Origin: Variovorax sp. Root411 | GTDB lineage: Bacteria; Pseudomonadota; Gammaproteobacteria; Burkholderiales; Burkholderiaceae_C | NCBI RefSeq assembly: GCF_001425205.1 | Contig: NZ_LMDW01000001.1 | Coordinates: forward strand, 869,928-933,927 | DNA: 64,000 nucleotides | Direction of reading: 5' to 3' | Part shown: positions 54,641 to 62,436 of the stretch, one piece after another | Layout of the letters: every line of letters begins with the position of its first letter | Numbering within the stretch: position 1 is the first letter of the stretch | Position numbers and translations under genes: made by a program | Notes under the pieces: model-generated | What the model saw: the letters and a program-made list of their open reading frames with translations, nothing else | What the model was told of the DNA's origin: nothing | Database searches by the model: none

Positions 54641-55894
54641 ATGACGCTTTCCCGGCCGATCACACAGGCGGCGAGCGCACTGCGCGACAGGTTCCGCGAG
54701 GTGCGTGCAGCGAGCCTGGCACTTGCCGCCCCGCTTTCCGCCGAAGACCAGTGCATCCAGTCCATGCCCGACGCGAGCCCGACCAAGTGGCACCTCGCGC
54801 ACACCACCTGGTTCTTCGAGACCGTGCTGCTGCAGCCGCACGCGGCGGGCTACCAGCCTTTCGACGTGCGCTTTCATTACCTTTTCAATTCGTACTACGA
54901 GGCGCTTGGCCCGCGCCACCCGCGCCCGCAGCGGGGTCTGCTGACGCGGCCGTCGGTGGAGGAGGTGCACGCCTATCGCCGGCATGTGGACGAGGCGGTG
55001 GTCGCGCTGCTGGAAGAGGGCGGGCTCGACTGGGCCACCGTCGAGCCCATCGTCACGCTCGGGCTGAACCACGAGCAGCAGCACCAGGAACTGCTGCTCA
55101 CCGACATCCTGCATGCGCTCTCGTGCAATCCGATGCTGCCGGCCTACAAGCCCGCCGGCGGGCCAGCGCTGCGGCTGGCCGCGGTGCCGCCGGCGGCGCG
55201 CTGGCTCTCGCAGCCCGGCGGCGTGGTCGAAGTGGGGCATGCGAGGCAGGGCTTTTCATTCGACAACGAGACGCCGCGCCACAAGGCCCTGCTGCAGCCC
55301 TATGCGATTGCCGACCGGCTGGTGAACTGCGGCGATTACGCGCAGTTCATCGCGGATGGCGGCTACCGGCGGCCCGAGCTCTGGTTGTCCGACGGCTGGG
55401 CGGCGGTGCAGGCGAACGGGTGGCGGCATCCGGCGTACTGGCTCGCGTCCGACGATCCGCGGCTGGGCTTCGGTTCGCAGCCGCAGGGCGCTGCGGGCTG
55501 GCATGTGTTCGGCCTGCATGGCGTGCGGCCTATGGAGGCCGATGCACCCGTCTCGCACCTCAGTTTCTATGAAGCCGCCGCGTATGCCGAATGGGCCGGC
55601 GCGCGGCTGCCGACCGAATTCGAATGGGAGGCCGCGTTCGACGCGCCCTGCATCGCGCAGATGACCGGCCATGTCTGGCAGTGGACGCGTTCCTCGTACG
55701 ACCCGTACCCCGGCTTCCGTCCGATGCCCGGCATCGCGGCCGAATACAACGGCAAGTTCATGGTGGGGCAACTGGTGTTGCGGGGTGGCAGCGTGGCCAC
55801 GCCGGCGGGGCACACGCGGCCCAGCTACCGCAACTTCTTTCCGCCGGCGGCGCGCTGGCAGTTCTCGGGGCTGCGGCTCGCGAAAGACCTTTGA
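54641..55894 (+). CDS. egtB: Ergothioneine biosynthesis sulfoxide synthase EgtB
   Basis: 417 residues from ATG 54641. The N-terminal DinB-like domain carries the iron ligands His 54 (HLAHTTWFFET) and the HX3HXE motif 144-150 (LNHEQQHQELLLTDI). The C-terminal FGE-sulfatase-like domain has FDNETPRHKALLQPYAIADRLV, LSFYEAAAYAEWAGARLPTEFEWE, GHVWQWTRSSYDPYPGF and a terminal RPSYRNFFPPAARW (in part). It joins trimethylhistidine to a thiol (gamma-glutamylcysteine or cysteine) using O2. egtD follows 2 nt downstream. The long open frame upstream is not part of the gene. Confidence 0.93.
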   Translation: MTLSRPITQAASALRDRFREVRAASLALAAPLSAEDQCIQSMPDASPTKWHLAHTTWFFETVLLQPHAAGYQPFDVRFHYLFNSYYEALGPRHPRPQRGLLTRPSVEEVHAYRRHVDEAVVALLEEGGLDWATVEPIVTLGLNHEQQHQELLLTDILHALSCNPMLPAYKPAGGPALRLAAVPPAARWLSQPGGVVEVGHARQGFSFDNETPRHKALLQPYAIADRLVNCGDYAQFIADGGYRRPELWLSDGWAAVQANGWRHPAYWLASDDPRLGFGSQPQGAAGWHVFGLHGVRPMEADAPVSHLSFYEAAAYAEWAGARLPTEFEWEAAFDAPCIAQMTGHVWQWTRSSYDPYPGFRPMPGIAAEYNGKFMVGQLVLRGGSVATPAGHTRPSYRNFFPPAARWQFSGLRLAKDL

Positions 55895-55896
55895 TC

Positions 55897-56904
55897 ATGC
55901 GCAATCCAACTTCCTCTTCCTCGTCGCTGTCGTTTGTGCCTGCCGCGAAGCCGCGCGCTTCGTCTGCGCCTGCAGCCACCGCGCCGTTGTCCGAGTTCGG
56001 ACGCGAGATGCAGGCCGGCCTCGCGCGGTCGCCACGCCGCATTTCGCCGAAGTTCTTCTACGACGCGGCGGGCTCGCAGCTGTTCGACCGGATCTGCGAA
56101 CTGCCGGAGTACTACCCGACGCGCACCGAGCTGCGCATTCTTGGCGAGTGCGCGGGGGAGATCGCCGGGCAGATCGGGCCGAATGCGGAGATCGTGGAGT
56201 TCGGTGCGGGATCGTTGACGAAGGTGCGGCTGCTGCTCGATGCGCTCGACTCGCCCAGGCGGTATCTGCCCATCGATATTTCCGGCGAGCATCTGGAGGC
56301 TGCTGCGCAGCGGCTGAAGGCCGACTATCCGGAGCTGGTGGTGCAGCCCATTGCCGCAGACTACACGATGCCCTTGGTGCTGCCCGCACCCGTGGCTGGT
56401 GCCGGGCGGCGCGTCGGTTTTTTCCCGGGGTCGACGATCGGTAATTTCGAACCGGAGGAGGCGCTGGCCTTCTTGCAACTGGCTGCCCGTATGTTGCGTG
56501 GCGGAGGTCTCTTGATTGGCGTGGACCTGGTGAAGGATCCGGGGCGGCTGCATGCGGCGTACAACGATGCGCAAGGGGTGACTGCGGACTTCAATCTGAA
56601 TCTCCTGCGGCGCGCCAATGCCGAGCTCGATGCGGATTTCGACCTGGACGGGTTTGCGCATGCGGCGTTCTACAACGCGCCCCGGCAGAGGATCGAAATG
56701 CATCTTGTGAGCCGGCTGGCTCAGAGCGTTTCGCTGAATGGGGAGACGTTCGGGTTCGAGGAGGGCGAGACCATTCATACGGAGTACTCGCACAAGTTCA
56801 CTGTTGAAGGGCTTCGTGCCTTGGCTGTTCGGGCCGGGTTTCGGCCTGGGGCTGTCTGGACGGATCCGGAGAAGCTCTTCAGTGTTCACTGGCTGGTTGC
56901 CTAG
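55897..56904 (+). CDS. egtD: L-histidine N-alpha-methyltransferase EgtD
   Basis: 335 residues. After a Ser/Ala/Pro-rich stretch of about 35 residues come PRRISPKFFYDAAGSQLFDRICELPEYYPTRTE (typical EgtD start), IVEFGAGSLTKVRLLL (SAM site), FFPGSTIGNFEPEEA, and IHTEYSHKFTVEG near the end (in part). It adds three methyl groups to histidine to give hercynine, the EgtB substrate. ATG 55897 lies 2 nt after the egtB stop. No egtC-type amidohydrolase or egtE lyase is present in the window, so later steps must be encoded elsewhere. Confidence 0.93.
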   Translation: MRNPTSSSSSLSFVPAAKPRASSAPAATAPLSEFGREMQAGLARSPRRISPKFFYDAAGSQLFDRICELPEYYPTRTELRILGECAGEIAGQIGPNAEIVEFGAGSLTKVRLLLDALDSPRRYLPIDISGEHLEAAAQRLKADYPELVVQPIAADYTMPLVLPAPVAGAGRRVGFFPGSTIGNFEPEEALAFLQLAARMLRGGGLLIGVDLVKDPGRLHAAYNDAQGVTADFNLNLLRRANAELDADFDLDGFAHAAFYNAPRQRIEMHLVSRLAQSVSLNGETFGFEEGETIHTEYSHKFTVEGLRALAVRAGFRPGAVWTDPEKLFSVHWLVA

Positions 56905-56914
56905 GTTGGGTTCC

Positions 56915-57315
56915 GGGGCCGGGTCTCGCCCCGGCGGGCGACTTACTTTCTTTTGCTTCGCCAAAAGAAAGTAAGCAAAGAAAAGGCGACCCCACTGTCT
57001 GCGACCCCTTCTCTGCGCTACGGGGCAACCTGCGGTGCTCGCGTTTCGCGGGGTCTCGCCCAAACTCGCTTCGCTCAAACAAGGGCGAGCCCTTGTCCGC
57101 GAAACGCTGCGCTCCTCGGCGTAGCCAGAGGGGCTTTGGAACCGGTCGGGCCTTTGCTTCGCTCGGCCACCATGCCACCGCAAGCGCTTCGCGCCTGCGG
57201 TGGTTGCTGTAGCGAAGCGCAGGGACGCAGACAGTGGGGTCGCCTTTTCTTTTGCCCACTTTTCTTTGGCGAAGCAAAGAAAAGCAGGTCGGCCGCCGGG
57301 CCGAGACACGGCCCC
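56915..57315. repeat. 401-nt multi-hairpin intergenic element (second family)
   Basis: Starts 11 nt after the egtD stop. The outer arms, roughly 56915-57003 and 57226-57315, are imperfect inverted repeats about 90 nt long (GGGGCC... and ...GGCCCC at the ends, CGACCCCACTGTCTGCG and its complement at the inner ends). Each arm itself folds into a hairpin: CTTACTTTCTTTTG with its complement (56942-56955/56962-56975) and CTTTTCTTTG with its complement (57259-57268/57275-57284). The stems differ but the CTTCGC loop is kept. Inner hairpins: GCGTTTCGCGG 57041-57051/57097-57107 and CCACCGCA/TGCGGTGG 57175-57203. The heptamer GCTTCGC/GCGAAGC occurs six times. No gene is visible. Confidence 0.8.
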
Positions 57316-57449
57316 GAAAAACAAACACCCCAACAGGGCGCATACAGCAACGAAGAAAGCGACTGTGCCAAGCAAACGGCACAATACCCCAGCCCCGTGC
57401 GGCAGCGCAACGGCCAGCGCCCCGCAATCCTCCCCCTGGAGCCAAGACC

Positions 57450-57734
57450 ATGAAAGCAACCTGGAACGGCGTCACCATCGCCGAAAGCGACGACACCGTG
57501 ATCGTCGAAGGCAATCACTATTTCCCGATGAGCGCACTCAACCGCGACTACGTCACCTTCAGCAACCACAAGACCACCTGCGCCTGGAAGGGCTCGGCCA
57601 GCTACTACTCGCTGCTGGTCAACGGAGAGCTCAATACCGACGCCGCCTGGTACTACGCCGACCCCAAGCCCGAAGCCGAAGAGATCCGCGACCGCGTCGC
57701 GTTCTGGAAGGACGTGAAGGTCAGCGCGCAGTGA
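57450..57734 (+). CDS. DUF427-domain protein
   Basis: 94 residues from ATG 57450. The DUF427 fold is short, all-beta and cytosolic: WNGVTIAESDDTVIVEGNHYFP at the start, then HKTTCAWKGSASYYSLLVNGE, AAWYYADPKPEAEEIRDRVAFW (in part). Function unknown. Its TGA overlaps the GTG start of the next gene (GTGA at 57731-57734), which argues for a shared pathway with the 2OG-type dioxygenase. Confidence 0.88.
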   Translation: MKATWNGVTIAESDDTVIVEGNHYFPMSALNRDYVTFSNHKTTCAWKGSASYYSLLVNGELNTDAAWYYADPKPEAEEIRDRVAFWKDVKVSAQ

Positions 57735-58489
57735 CCACGGCCGCCTTCACTCCGCCGTTCATCGCCCCGGCCGAGCTGCCCGCCGCACTGCGCGAGCAAG
57801 GCTATGCGGTACTCAGTCCGCAGGGTGTCGGCGATTGGCTCGGCGCACCGATCGCGCAGCTCGACGCACTGCACGCAGACTGGAACGGCCTCCCGCCGGA
57901 CGACTACCTGAAGGACGGTGGCCGCTACCGCACTCGGCGCCACGCCTGCTTCACCATCGAAGCCGACGACCACGCCACGCTCACGCAGGTGCCGCACCGC
58001 GCGCACTGGCAGCCGGTCGAATACAACGCGCTGCACGGCGGCATGCAGCGCTGGTTTGCGCCGATGCTCGATGCCACCGTGGCACAACCCGTGTGGCAGC
58101 GGCTGCTGCGGCAGCTCGGCAAGGCCAGCAGCGACATGCGCGGCACGACACGGCAGCGCTGGTACGTGGAAGCGCACCAGTTCCGCATCGACACCGCCGG
58201 CGGCATCGGCCGGCCGACGCCCGAAGGTGCGCACCGCGATGGCGTCGATCTCGTGGCTGTGGCACTCGTCGGCAGGCACGGCATCAAGGGCGGCGAGACG
58301 CGCGTGTTCGAAGCCAACGGCCGCCGCGGCGAGCGCTTCACCATGACCGAGCCGTGGTCCCTGCTGCTGCTCGACGACGCGCGCGTGATCCACGAATCGA
58401 CGCCGATCCAGCCGCTCGAGGAGGGCGGCGAAGGCTGGCGCGACACGCTCGTGATCACTTGCCGGGCCAAGGGTTTCCAGGGGGATTGA
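57731..58489 (+). CDS. 2OG-Fe(II) dioxygenase-family protein
   Basis: 252 residues from GTG 57731. The facial triad is HRDG (GAHRDGVDLV) and the distal His in DDARVIHESTPIQP, with RDTLVIT providing the 2-oxoglutarate-binding Arg. TRRHACFTIEADDH and WYVEAHQFRI are other blocks. The layout resembles the 2OG-Fe dioxygenases of PF10014 that hydroxylate free amino acids (L-isoleucine or leucine type). Substrate unknown. It is translationally coupled to the DUF427 gene. Confidence 0.8.
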   Translation: MTTAAFTPPFIAPAELPAALREQGYAVLSPQGVGDWLGAPIAQLDALHADWNGLPPDDYLKDGGRYRTRRHACFTIEADDHATLTQVPHRAHWQPVEYNALHGGMQRWFAPMLDATVAQPVWQRLLRQLGKASSDMRGTTRQRWYVEAHQFRIDTAGGIGRPTPEGAHRDGVDLVAVALVGRHGIKGGETRVFEANGRRGERFTMTEPWSLLLLDDARVIHESTPIQPLEEGGEGWRDTLVITCRAKGFQGD

Positions 58490-58606
58490 CGCCCTGTTTC
58501 CCGTCGCTGCCTTGAGTCCTACAGGTTCCCTCCGGCATCGGGGTTAAATTCGGGGCCCGGCTCGACGGTGAGTCGTGTCTGTCTGCGACGAAAGCGAGGT
58601 CCCGCC

Positions 58607-59047
58607 ATGTTCAATCACATCCTGGTTCCGATCGACGGCTCCGAAACTTCCATGCTCGCCGTCAGCAAGGCCAGCGGCCTCGCGCTGGCTTTCGGTAGCC
58701 GCATCACGTTGATCCACGTGATCGACAACTATCCCTTCATCGGTGTGGGCGCGGACTACGCGCTCGGCCAGAACGAATACCTCGCCGCAGCCACGGCCAG
58801 TGCCAATGCGGCGCTCGCGCGCGGCGTGGCCGCCCTGGCGGCCGAAGGCCTGCACAGCGACCAGCGCGTGATCGACGGCCACGTGGTGCACGAAGGCATC
58901 GTCGACACGGCCATCGCCATCGCGGCCGACCTGATCGTGATGGGCTCGCATGGCCGCAGCGGCATCGAGAAACTGCTGCTCGGCAGCGTGACGCAGCGCG
59001 TGCTGCAGGACGCCAACATGCCCGTGCTGGTCGTCAAGGGCGGCTGA
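58607..59047 (+). CDS. Universal stress protein, UspA family
   Basis: 146 residues from ATG 58607. UspA fold: FNHILVPIDGSETSMLAVSKA at the N-terminus (in part), ALIHVID-like TLIHVIDNYPFIG, and the ATP-binding GSHGRSGIEKLLLGSVTQRVL with ADLIVMGSHGRSG. The G-2xG-9xG(S/T) pattern indicates an ATP-binding type. Alone after the dioxygenase gene; convergent with the RluA-type gene. Confidence 0.92.
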   Translation: MFNHILVPIDGSETSMLAVSKASGLALAFGSRITLIHVIDNYPFIGVGADYALGQNEYLAAATASANAALARGVAALAAEGLHSDQRVIDGHVVHEGIVDTAIAIAADLIVMGSHGRSGIEKLLLGSVTQRVLQDANMPVLVVKGG

Positions 59048-59051
59048 TCGC

Positions 59052-59711
59052 TCAGGAGACGATGAAGAAATTGGGCGGCCGATTGAAGCAGAGGTCCTGC
59101 TGCGTCACCGGGTGCACGAACCTCAACTCGCTCGCATGCAGCAACAGGCGCGGCGCACGCGCCTGCAGGGCGGCATCGCCGTACAGCGCATCGCCGAGGA
59201 TCGGATGGCCGATCGACAGCAGGTGCACGCGCAGCTGATGCGAGCGGCCCGTCAGCGGCTCCAGCAGCACATGGGTCGCTGCCGGTTCGCCCGGCAGCAG
59301 TGACACCGCCTTCCACCGCGTGATGCTGGGCTTGCCCGCCGGGTCGATCTTCTGCAGCGGCCGGCGCGGCCAGTCGGCCATCAGCGGCGCGTCGATCAGC
59401 GACCAGTCTTCCCGCACCGGCATCGCTCCATCGACGACGGCTTCATAGCGCTTGTGCACCCGACGCTCGGCAAAGGCCGTGCTCAGCGCGCGCTGCATGG
59501 CGATGCCGCGCGCCATCACCACCAGCCCGCTGGTGCCCATGTCGAGGCGATGCACGATCAGCGCGTCGGGCCACTGCCGCATTGCGCGCGCGCTCAGGCA
59601 ATCCTGCTTGTCCTCGCCGCGGCCGGGCACGCAGAGCAGGCCGGCGGGCTTGTCGAGTACCAGCAGGTAGGGGTCTTCGTGAAGGGGGTGCAGGAGCGGC
59701 GGCGCGGTCAT
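59052..59711 (-). CDS. RluA-family pseudouridine synthase
   Basis: 219 residues. VLDKPAGLLCVPG, the catalytic Asp in VHRLDMGTSGLVV, ARGIAMQRALSTAFAERRVHKRYEAVVDG and GRSHQLRVHLLSIGHPILGDALYG (in part) are family blocks. No N-terminal S4 domain, and the length fits the short RluA subtype acting on 23S rRNA and tRNA. It ends 4 nt beyond the UspA stop on the opposite strand. Confidence 0.92.
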   Translation of the reverse strand: MTAPPLLHPLHEDPYLLVLDKPAGLLCVPGRGEDKQDCLSARAMRQWPDALIVHRLDMGTSGLVVMARGIAMQRALSTAFAERRVHKRYEAVVDGAMPVREDWSLIDAPLMADWPRRPLQKIDPAGKPSITRWKAVSLLPGEPAATHVLLEPLTGRSHQLRVHLLSIGHPILGDALYGDAALQARAPRLLLHASELRFVHPVTQQDLCFNRPPNFFIVS

Positions 59712-59798
59712 GGGTGCCGCCGAGTGTAGAGAGCGCGCTGCAGGCCCGTTTTGGCCCTCTCATGCCGCGCTCATGAAGCCTCGGCTATCCTCGAACGA

Positions 59799-61112
59799 AT
59801 GTCCGGCCCCGCCCCTGTTTCCGCTTCTTCCTCCGACGCTGCAGCCGTTCCCCCAGGCACCGCGGTTTCTCCCCCCAGCTTTTCCGACCTGACGCGCGAG
59901 CGTCCGTTCATGCAGATGTGGACGGCGCGGCTGTTCGGCACAGCCGCCTCGCAGATGCTGCTGGTGGCCATCGGCTGGCACATGTACGAGCTCACCGGCA
60001 GCGCCTGGGACCTGGGCCTCGTGGGCCTCTACCAGTTCGTGCCCGCGCTGCTGCTGGCGCTGCTGGCCGGCCACGTCGTCGATCGCCACCATCGCGGGCG
60101 CATCGTGGCGGCCTGCTTTGCGGTGCAGGGGCTGGTGGCGCTGGCGCTGCTGCTGGCGGTGCTGGAGAAGCACGACACGCGCGGCCTGCTGCTGGGGCTG
60201 TCGCTGGTGCTGGGCGCAGTGCGCGCCTTCCAGATGCCGGCGCAGCAGGCGCTGACGCCGCTGCTGGTGCCACCCGCCATGCTGTCGCGCGCGATGGCCT
60301 TCAGCTCGGCCGGCATGCAGGGCGCGATCATCGGCGGGCCGGCCCTCGGCGGGCTGCTGTTCGTGGCGGGCATGGCGGTGGTCTACGGTGCCAGCGTGGT
60401 GTTCTTCGCGGTCGCCTGCGCGCTGGTGCTGCGGCTGCGCTATGCCTACACGCCGGCCGCGCGCGAGCCGGTCACGCTGGCCACGGTGTTCGCGGGCGTC
60501 GATTTCATCTGGAAGCGCAAGCCCGTGCTCGGCGCAGTCTCGCTCGACCTGTTCGCGGTGCTGCTGGGCGGTGCGGTGGCGCTGCTGCCGATCTACGCCA
60601 AGGACATCCTGCACACAGGCCCCTGGGGGCTCGGCCTGCTGCGCAGCGCACCGGCGGTGGGCGCGCTGGTGATGTCCATCGCGCTCACGCGCCGGCCGGT
60701 CGAGCGCAACGTGGGGCGCACGCTGCTGCTGGCCGTGGGGCTCTTCGGGGTGTGCATGGTGGTGTTCGGCATTTCGAAGAGCTTCGTCGTCTCGCTGATC
60801 GCGCTGGCGGTCTCGGGCGGCGCTGACATGGTCAACGTGGTGATCCGCCAGACGCTGGTGCAGCTCGAGACGCCCGATGCCATGCGCGGGCGGGTGAGCG
60901 CGGTCAACTCGATCTTCATTGGCGCGAGCAACCAGCTCGGCGAGTTCGAGTCGGGCGCCACGGCGGCGCTGCTCGGGCCGGTGGGCTCGGTGGTGGTGGG
61001 CGGCGTGGGAACGATGCTGGTCGCGCTGACGTGGTTCAAGCTGTTCCCGTCGCTGGCGCAGCGGGACCGGCTGGTGGTTGCGGCGCCTTCTGTCAGGCCC
61101 CCGCCGGCCTAA
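59799..61112 (+). CDS. MFS transporter (enterobactin-exporter/DUF894-like)
   Basis: 437 residues from ATG 59799. After a Pro/Ala/Ser-rich cytosolic start there are about eleven to twelve membrane helices. FMQMWTARLFGTAASQMLLVAIGWHMYELTGS (in part: ARLFGTAASQMLLVAIGWHM) and AFQMPAQQALTPLLVPPAMLSRAMAFSSA are typical of the EntS-like branch. It may export a siderophore or drug. Its stop TAA overlaps the minus-strand ferredoxin's stop by 3 nt. Confidence 0.87.
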   Translation: MSGPAPVSASSSDAAAVPPGTAVSPPSFSDLTRERPFMQMWTARLFGTAASQMLLVAIGWHMYELTGSAWDLGLVGLYQFVPALLLALLAGHVVDRHHRGRIVAACFAVQGLVALALLLAVLEKHDTRGLLLGLSLVLGAVRAFQMPAQQALTPLLVPPAMLSRAMAFSSAGMQGAIIGGPALGGLLFVAGMAVVYGASVVFFAVACALVLRLRYAYTPAAREPVTLATVFAGVDFIWKRKPVLGAVSLDLFAVLLGGAVALLPIYAKDILHTGPWGLGLLRSAPAVGALVMSIALTRRPVERNVGRTLLLAVGLFGVCMVVFGISKSFVVSLIALAVSGGADMVNVVIRQTLVQLETPDAMRGRVSAVNSIFIGASNQLGEFESGATAALLGPVGSVVVGGVGTMLVALTWFKLFPSLAQRDRLVVAAPSVRPPPA

Positions 61113-61396
61113 TCTGCGAACAGGGCGCGCGCGCCTGGCACGTCAAGCGTCAGATCTTCGAGCGCTACCGCCACGCAGGGCAGGATCCAGCCCTCGGCTT
61201 TTTCCTCGGCGCTCAGGCCGGGCCATTCGATGGTGTGGCGGGTTTCGCCGGACAGCCGATGGCAGATGCACGTGCGGCAGGTGCCGTTGCGGCACGAACT
61301 CGGCAGTTCGATGCCGGCTTCTTCGGCGGCTTTCAGGAGCGTGGTGGCGGCGTCGGTCTCGAAGTCGAGGCCCGAGGGCTCGAGTCGAACCTTCAT
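61109..61396 (-). CDS. 2Fe-2S ferredoxin
   Basis: 95 residues from ATG 61396. Plant-type cluster ligands in [14 protein letters not shown] (CX4CX2C) and a fourth Cys in [28 protein letters not shown] precedes the loop as in the family. A short soluble electron carrier, partner unknown. ATG overlaps the VF530 stop by 4 nt. The longer frame to 61576 is out of family register. Confidence 0.9.
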   Translation of the reverse strand: MKVRLEPSGLDFETDAATTLLKAAEEAGIELPSSCRNGTCRTCICHRLSGETRHTIEWPGLSAEEKAEGWILPCVAVALEDLTLDVPGARALFAD

Positions 61397-61683
61397 GGCT
61401 GCGGCGGCGGGTCCTGTTGTTGCTGCTCGCGGCGTTGCTCGCGCAGCATGAAGAGGTACAGGCTCTCGACCTTCTCGCGCGCCCACGGCGTCTTGCGCAG
61501 GAACTTGAGGCTGGAGCCCACGCTCGGGTCGAGCGTGAAACAACGGATGGGCACGAGCTCGCTCAGGTGCTCCCATCCGTAGTAATCGGCCAGCGCCGTG
61601 ACGATGGCTTCCAGCGTCAGCCCGTGCAACGGGTTGCGTGGCTGGGCCTTCTTGGCCGCGGGAGCTGGCGCTTGCCCGGTCAC
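61393..61683 (-). CDS. VF530-family DNA-binding-type protein
   Basis: 96 residues from GTG 61683. The core [32 protein letters not shown], then [31 protein letters not shown] (in part: [39 protein letters not shown]) matches the VF530/DUF2132 family. Its structure suggests nucleic-acid binding, but no role is established. Start and stop are coupled to its neighbours by 4-nt overlaps (GTGA and ATGA). Confidence 0.87.
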   Translation of the reverse strand: MTGQAPAPAAKKAQPRNPLHGLTLEAIVTALADYYGWEHLSELVPIRCFTLDPSVGSSLKFLRKTPWAREKVESLYLFMLREQRREQQQQDPPPQP

Positions 61684-61829
61684 TTGTTCTTGAGCTTGCC
61701 GCGGGGGATCACGGCGGTGGTGATCGTGCGCACGGGCTCGATGCCGCCGGTGCCCACTGGCTTGGGTGGCGAAGTGTCCTTCTTCGGTTTCTTCGCTTCC
61801 TTGGTGGTGCGTTGCTGACCCTTGGCCAT
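61680..61829 (-). CDS. Small basic protein (49 residues), first gene of the ferredoxin operon
   Basis: ATG 61829 to TGA 61680. It begins [20 protein letters not shown] and ends [10 protein letters not shown]; 14 of 49 residues are Lys or Arg. Overlap of its stop with the GTG of the VF530 gene (61680-61683) is the evidence that it is a real gene. GGAGAATTC, 5-13 nt before the start, is a fair ribosome site. Function unknown; the charge suggests nucleic-acid or ribosome contact. Confidence 0.7.
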   Translation of the reverse strand: MAKGQQRTTKEAKKPKKDTSPPKPVGTGGIEPVRTITTAVIPRGKLKNK

Positions 61830-61916
61830 GTCGAATTCTCCTGTTGTTGCGACGGATGCAGCAGGCAGTTTAGCGGTGCGGCGACAATACGCGGTTCCAT
61901 CCGATTTCCCGCATTC

Positions 61917-62435
61917 ATGTCAGATTACGAAGTTCGCCCCGCCACCCTGCGCGACGCCAAGGCCGTTGCCGAGGTCCACGCCCTGTCCGCCAAGGCCGCC
62001 TACGAAGGCATCCTCCCCGAAGAAGAGCTGCGCATGCTGGCCCCGGCCTCGCGCGAAGCCAAGTGGCGCGAGGCCATTGAATTCAGCGAACCCCAGGTGC
62101 ACGTGGTCACGCTCGACGGCCAGATCGTCGGTTTCGTCGGCTTCGATCGCTCGCGCGACCCCAAGACTCCTCCGACGACTGGCGAGATCTGGGCGATCTA
62201 CGTCAAGCCCGAGCACTGGGGCAAGGGCGCGGGCGTGGCCCTCTGGGATGCCGCGCGCGAAGGCCTGGAAGAAGAGGGCTGCACGACGGTCACCATCTGG
62301 GTGCCCATCCGCAACGACCGCGCCATGCGCTTCCACGAACTCGCGGGCTTCAAGCGCGAGATGAAGACCGCCAAGACCACCGCCCTGGGCACGGTGCGCG
62401 TCGAGGAAATCCGCCTCAAGCGCGACGTTTCCTGA
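61917..62435 (+). CDS. GNAT-family N-acetyltransferase
   Basis: 172 residues from ATG 61917. YEVRPATLRDAKAVAEVHALSA begins the GNAT fold, HVVTLDGQIVGFVGFDRSRD the central strands, and IWAIYVKPEHWGKGAGVALWDAA the acetyl-CoA-binding loop (Q/RxxGxG/A as WGKGAG). VPIRNDRAMRFHELAGFKRE is the usual C-terminal part. Substrate unknown. The PepSY-type gene follows after 1 nt. Confidence 0.92.
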   Translation: MSDYEVRPATLRDAKAVAEVHALSAKAAYEGILPEEELRMLAPASREAKWREAIEFSEPQVHVVTLDGQIVGFVGFDRSRDPKTPPTTGEIWAIYVKPEHWGKGAGVALWDAAREGLEEEGCTTVTIWVPIRNDRAMRFHELAGFKREMKTAKTTALGTVRVEEIRLKRDVS

Positions 62436-62436
62436 C

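Noticed and set aside
56953..57453. 166-residue open frame within the 401-nt element
   Set aside because: It follows the inverted repeats exactly, has competing open frames on the other strand, and resembles no protein family.
61109..61112. Overlapping convergent stops of the MFS and ferredoxin genes as a regulatory overlap
   Set aside because: A 3-4 nt convergent overlap is common in compact genomes and carries no clear signal.
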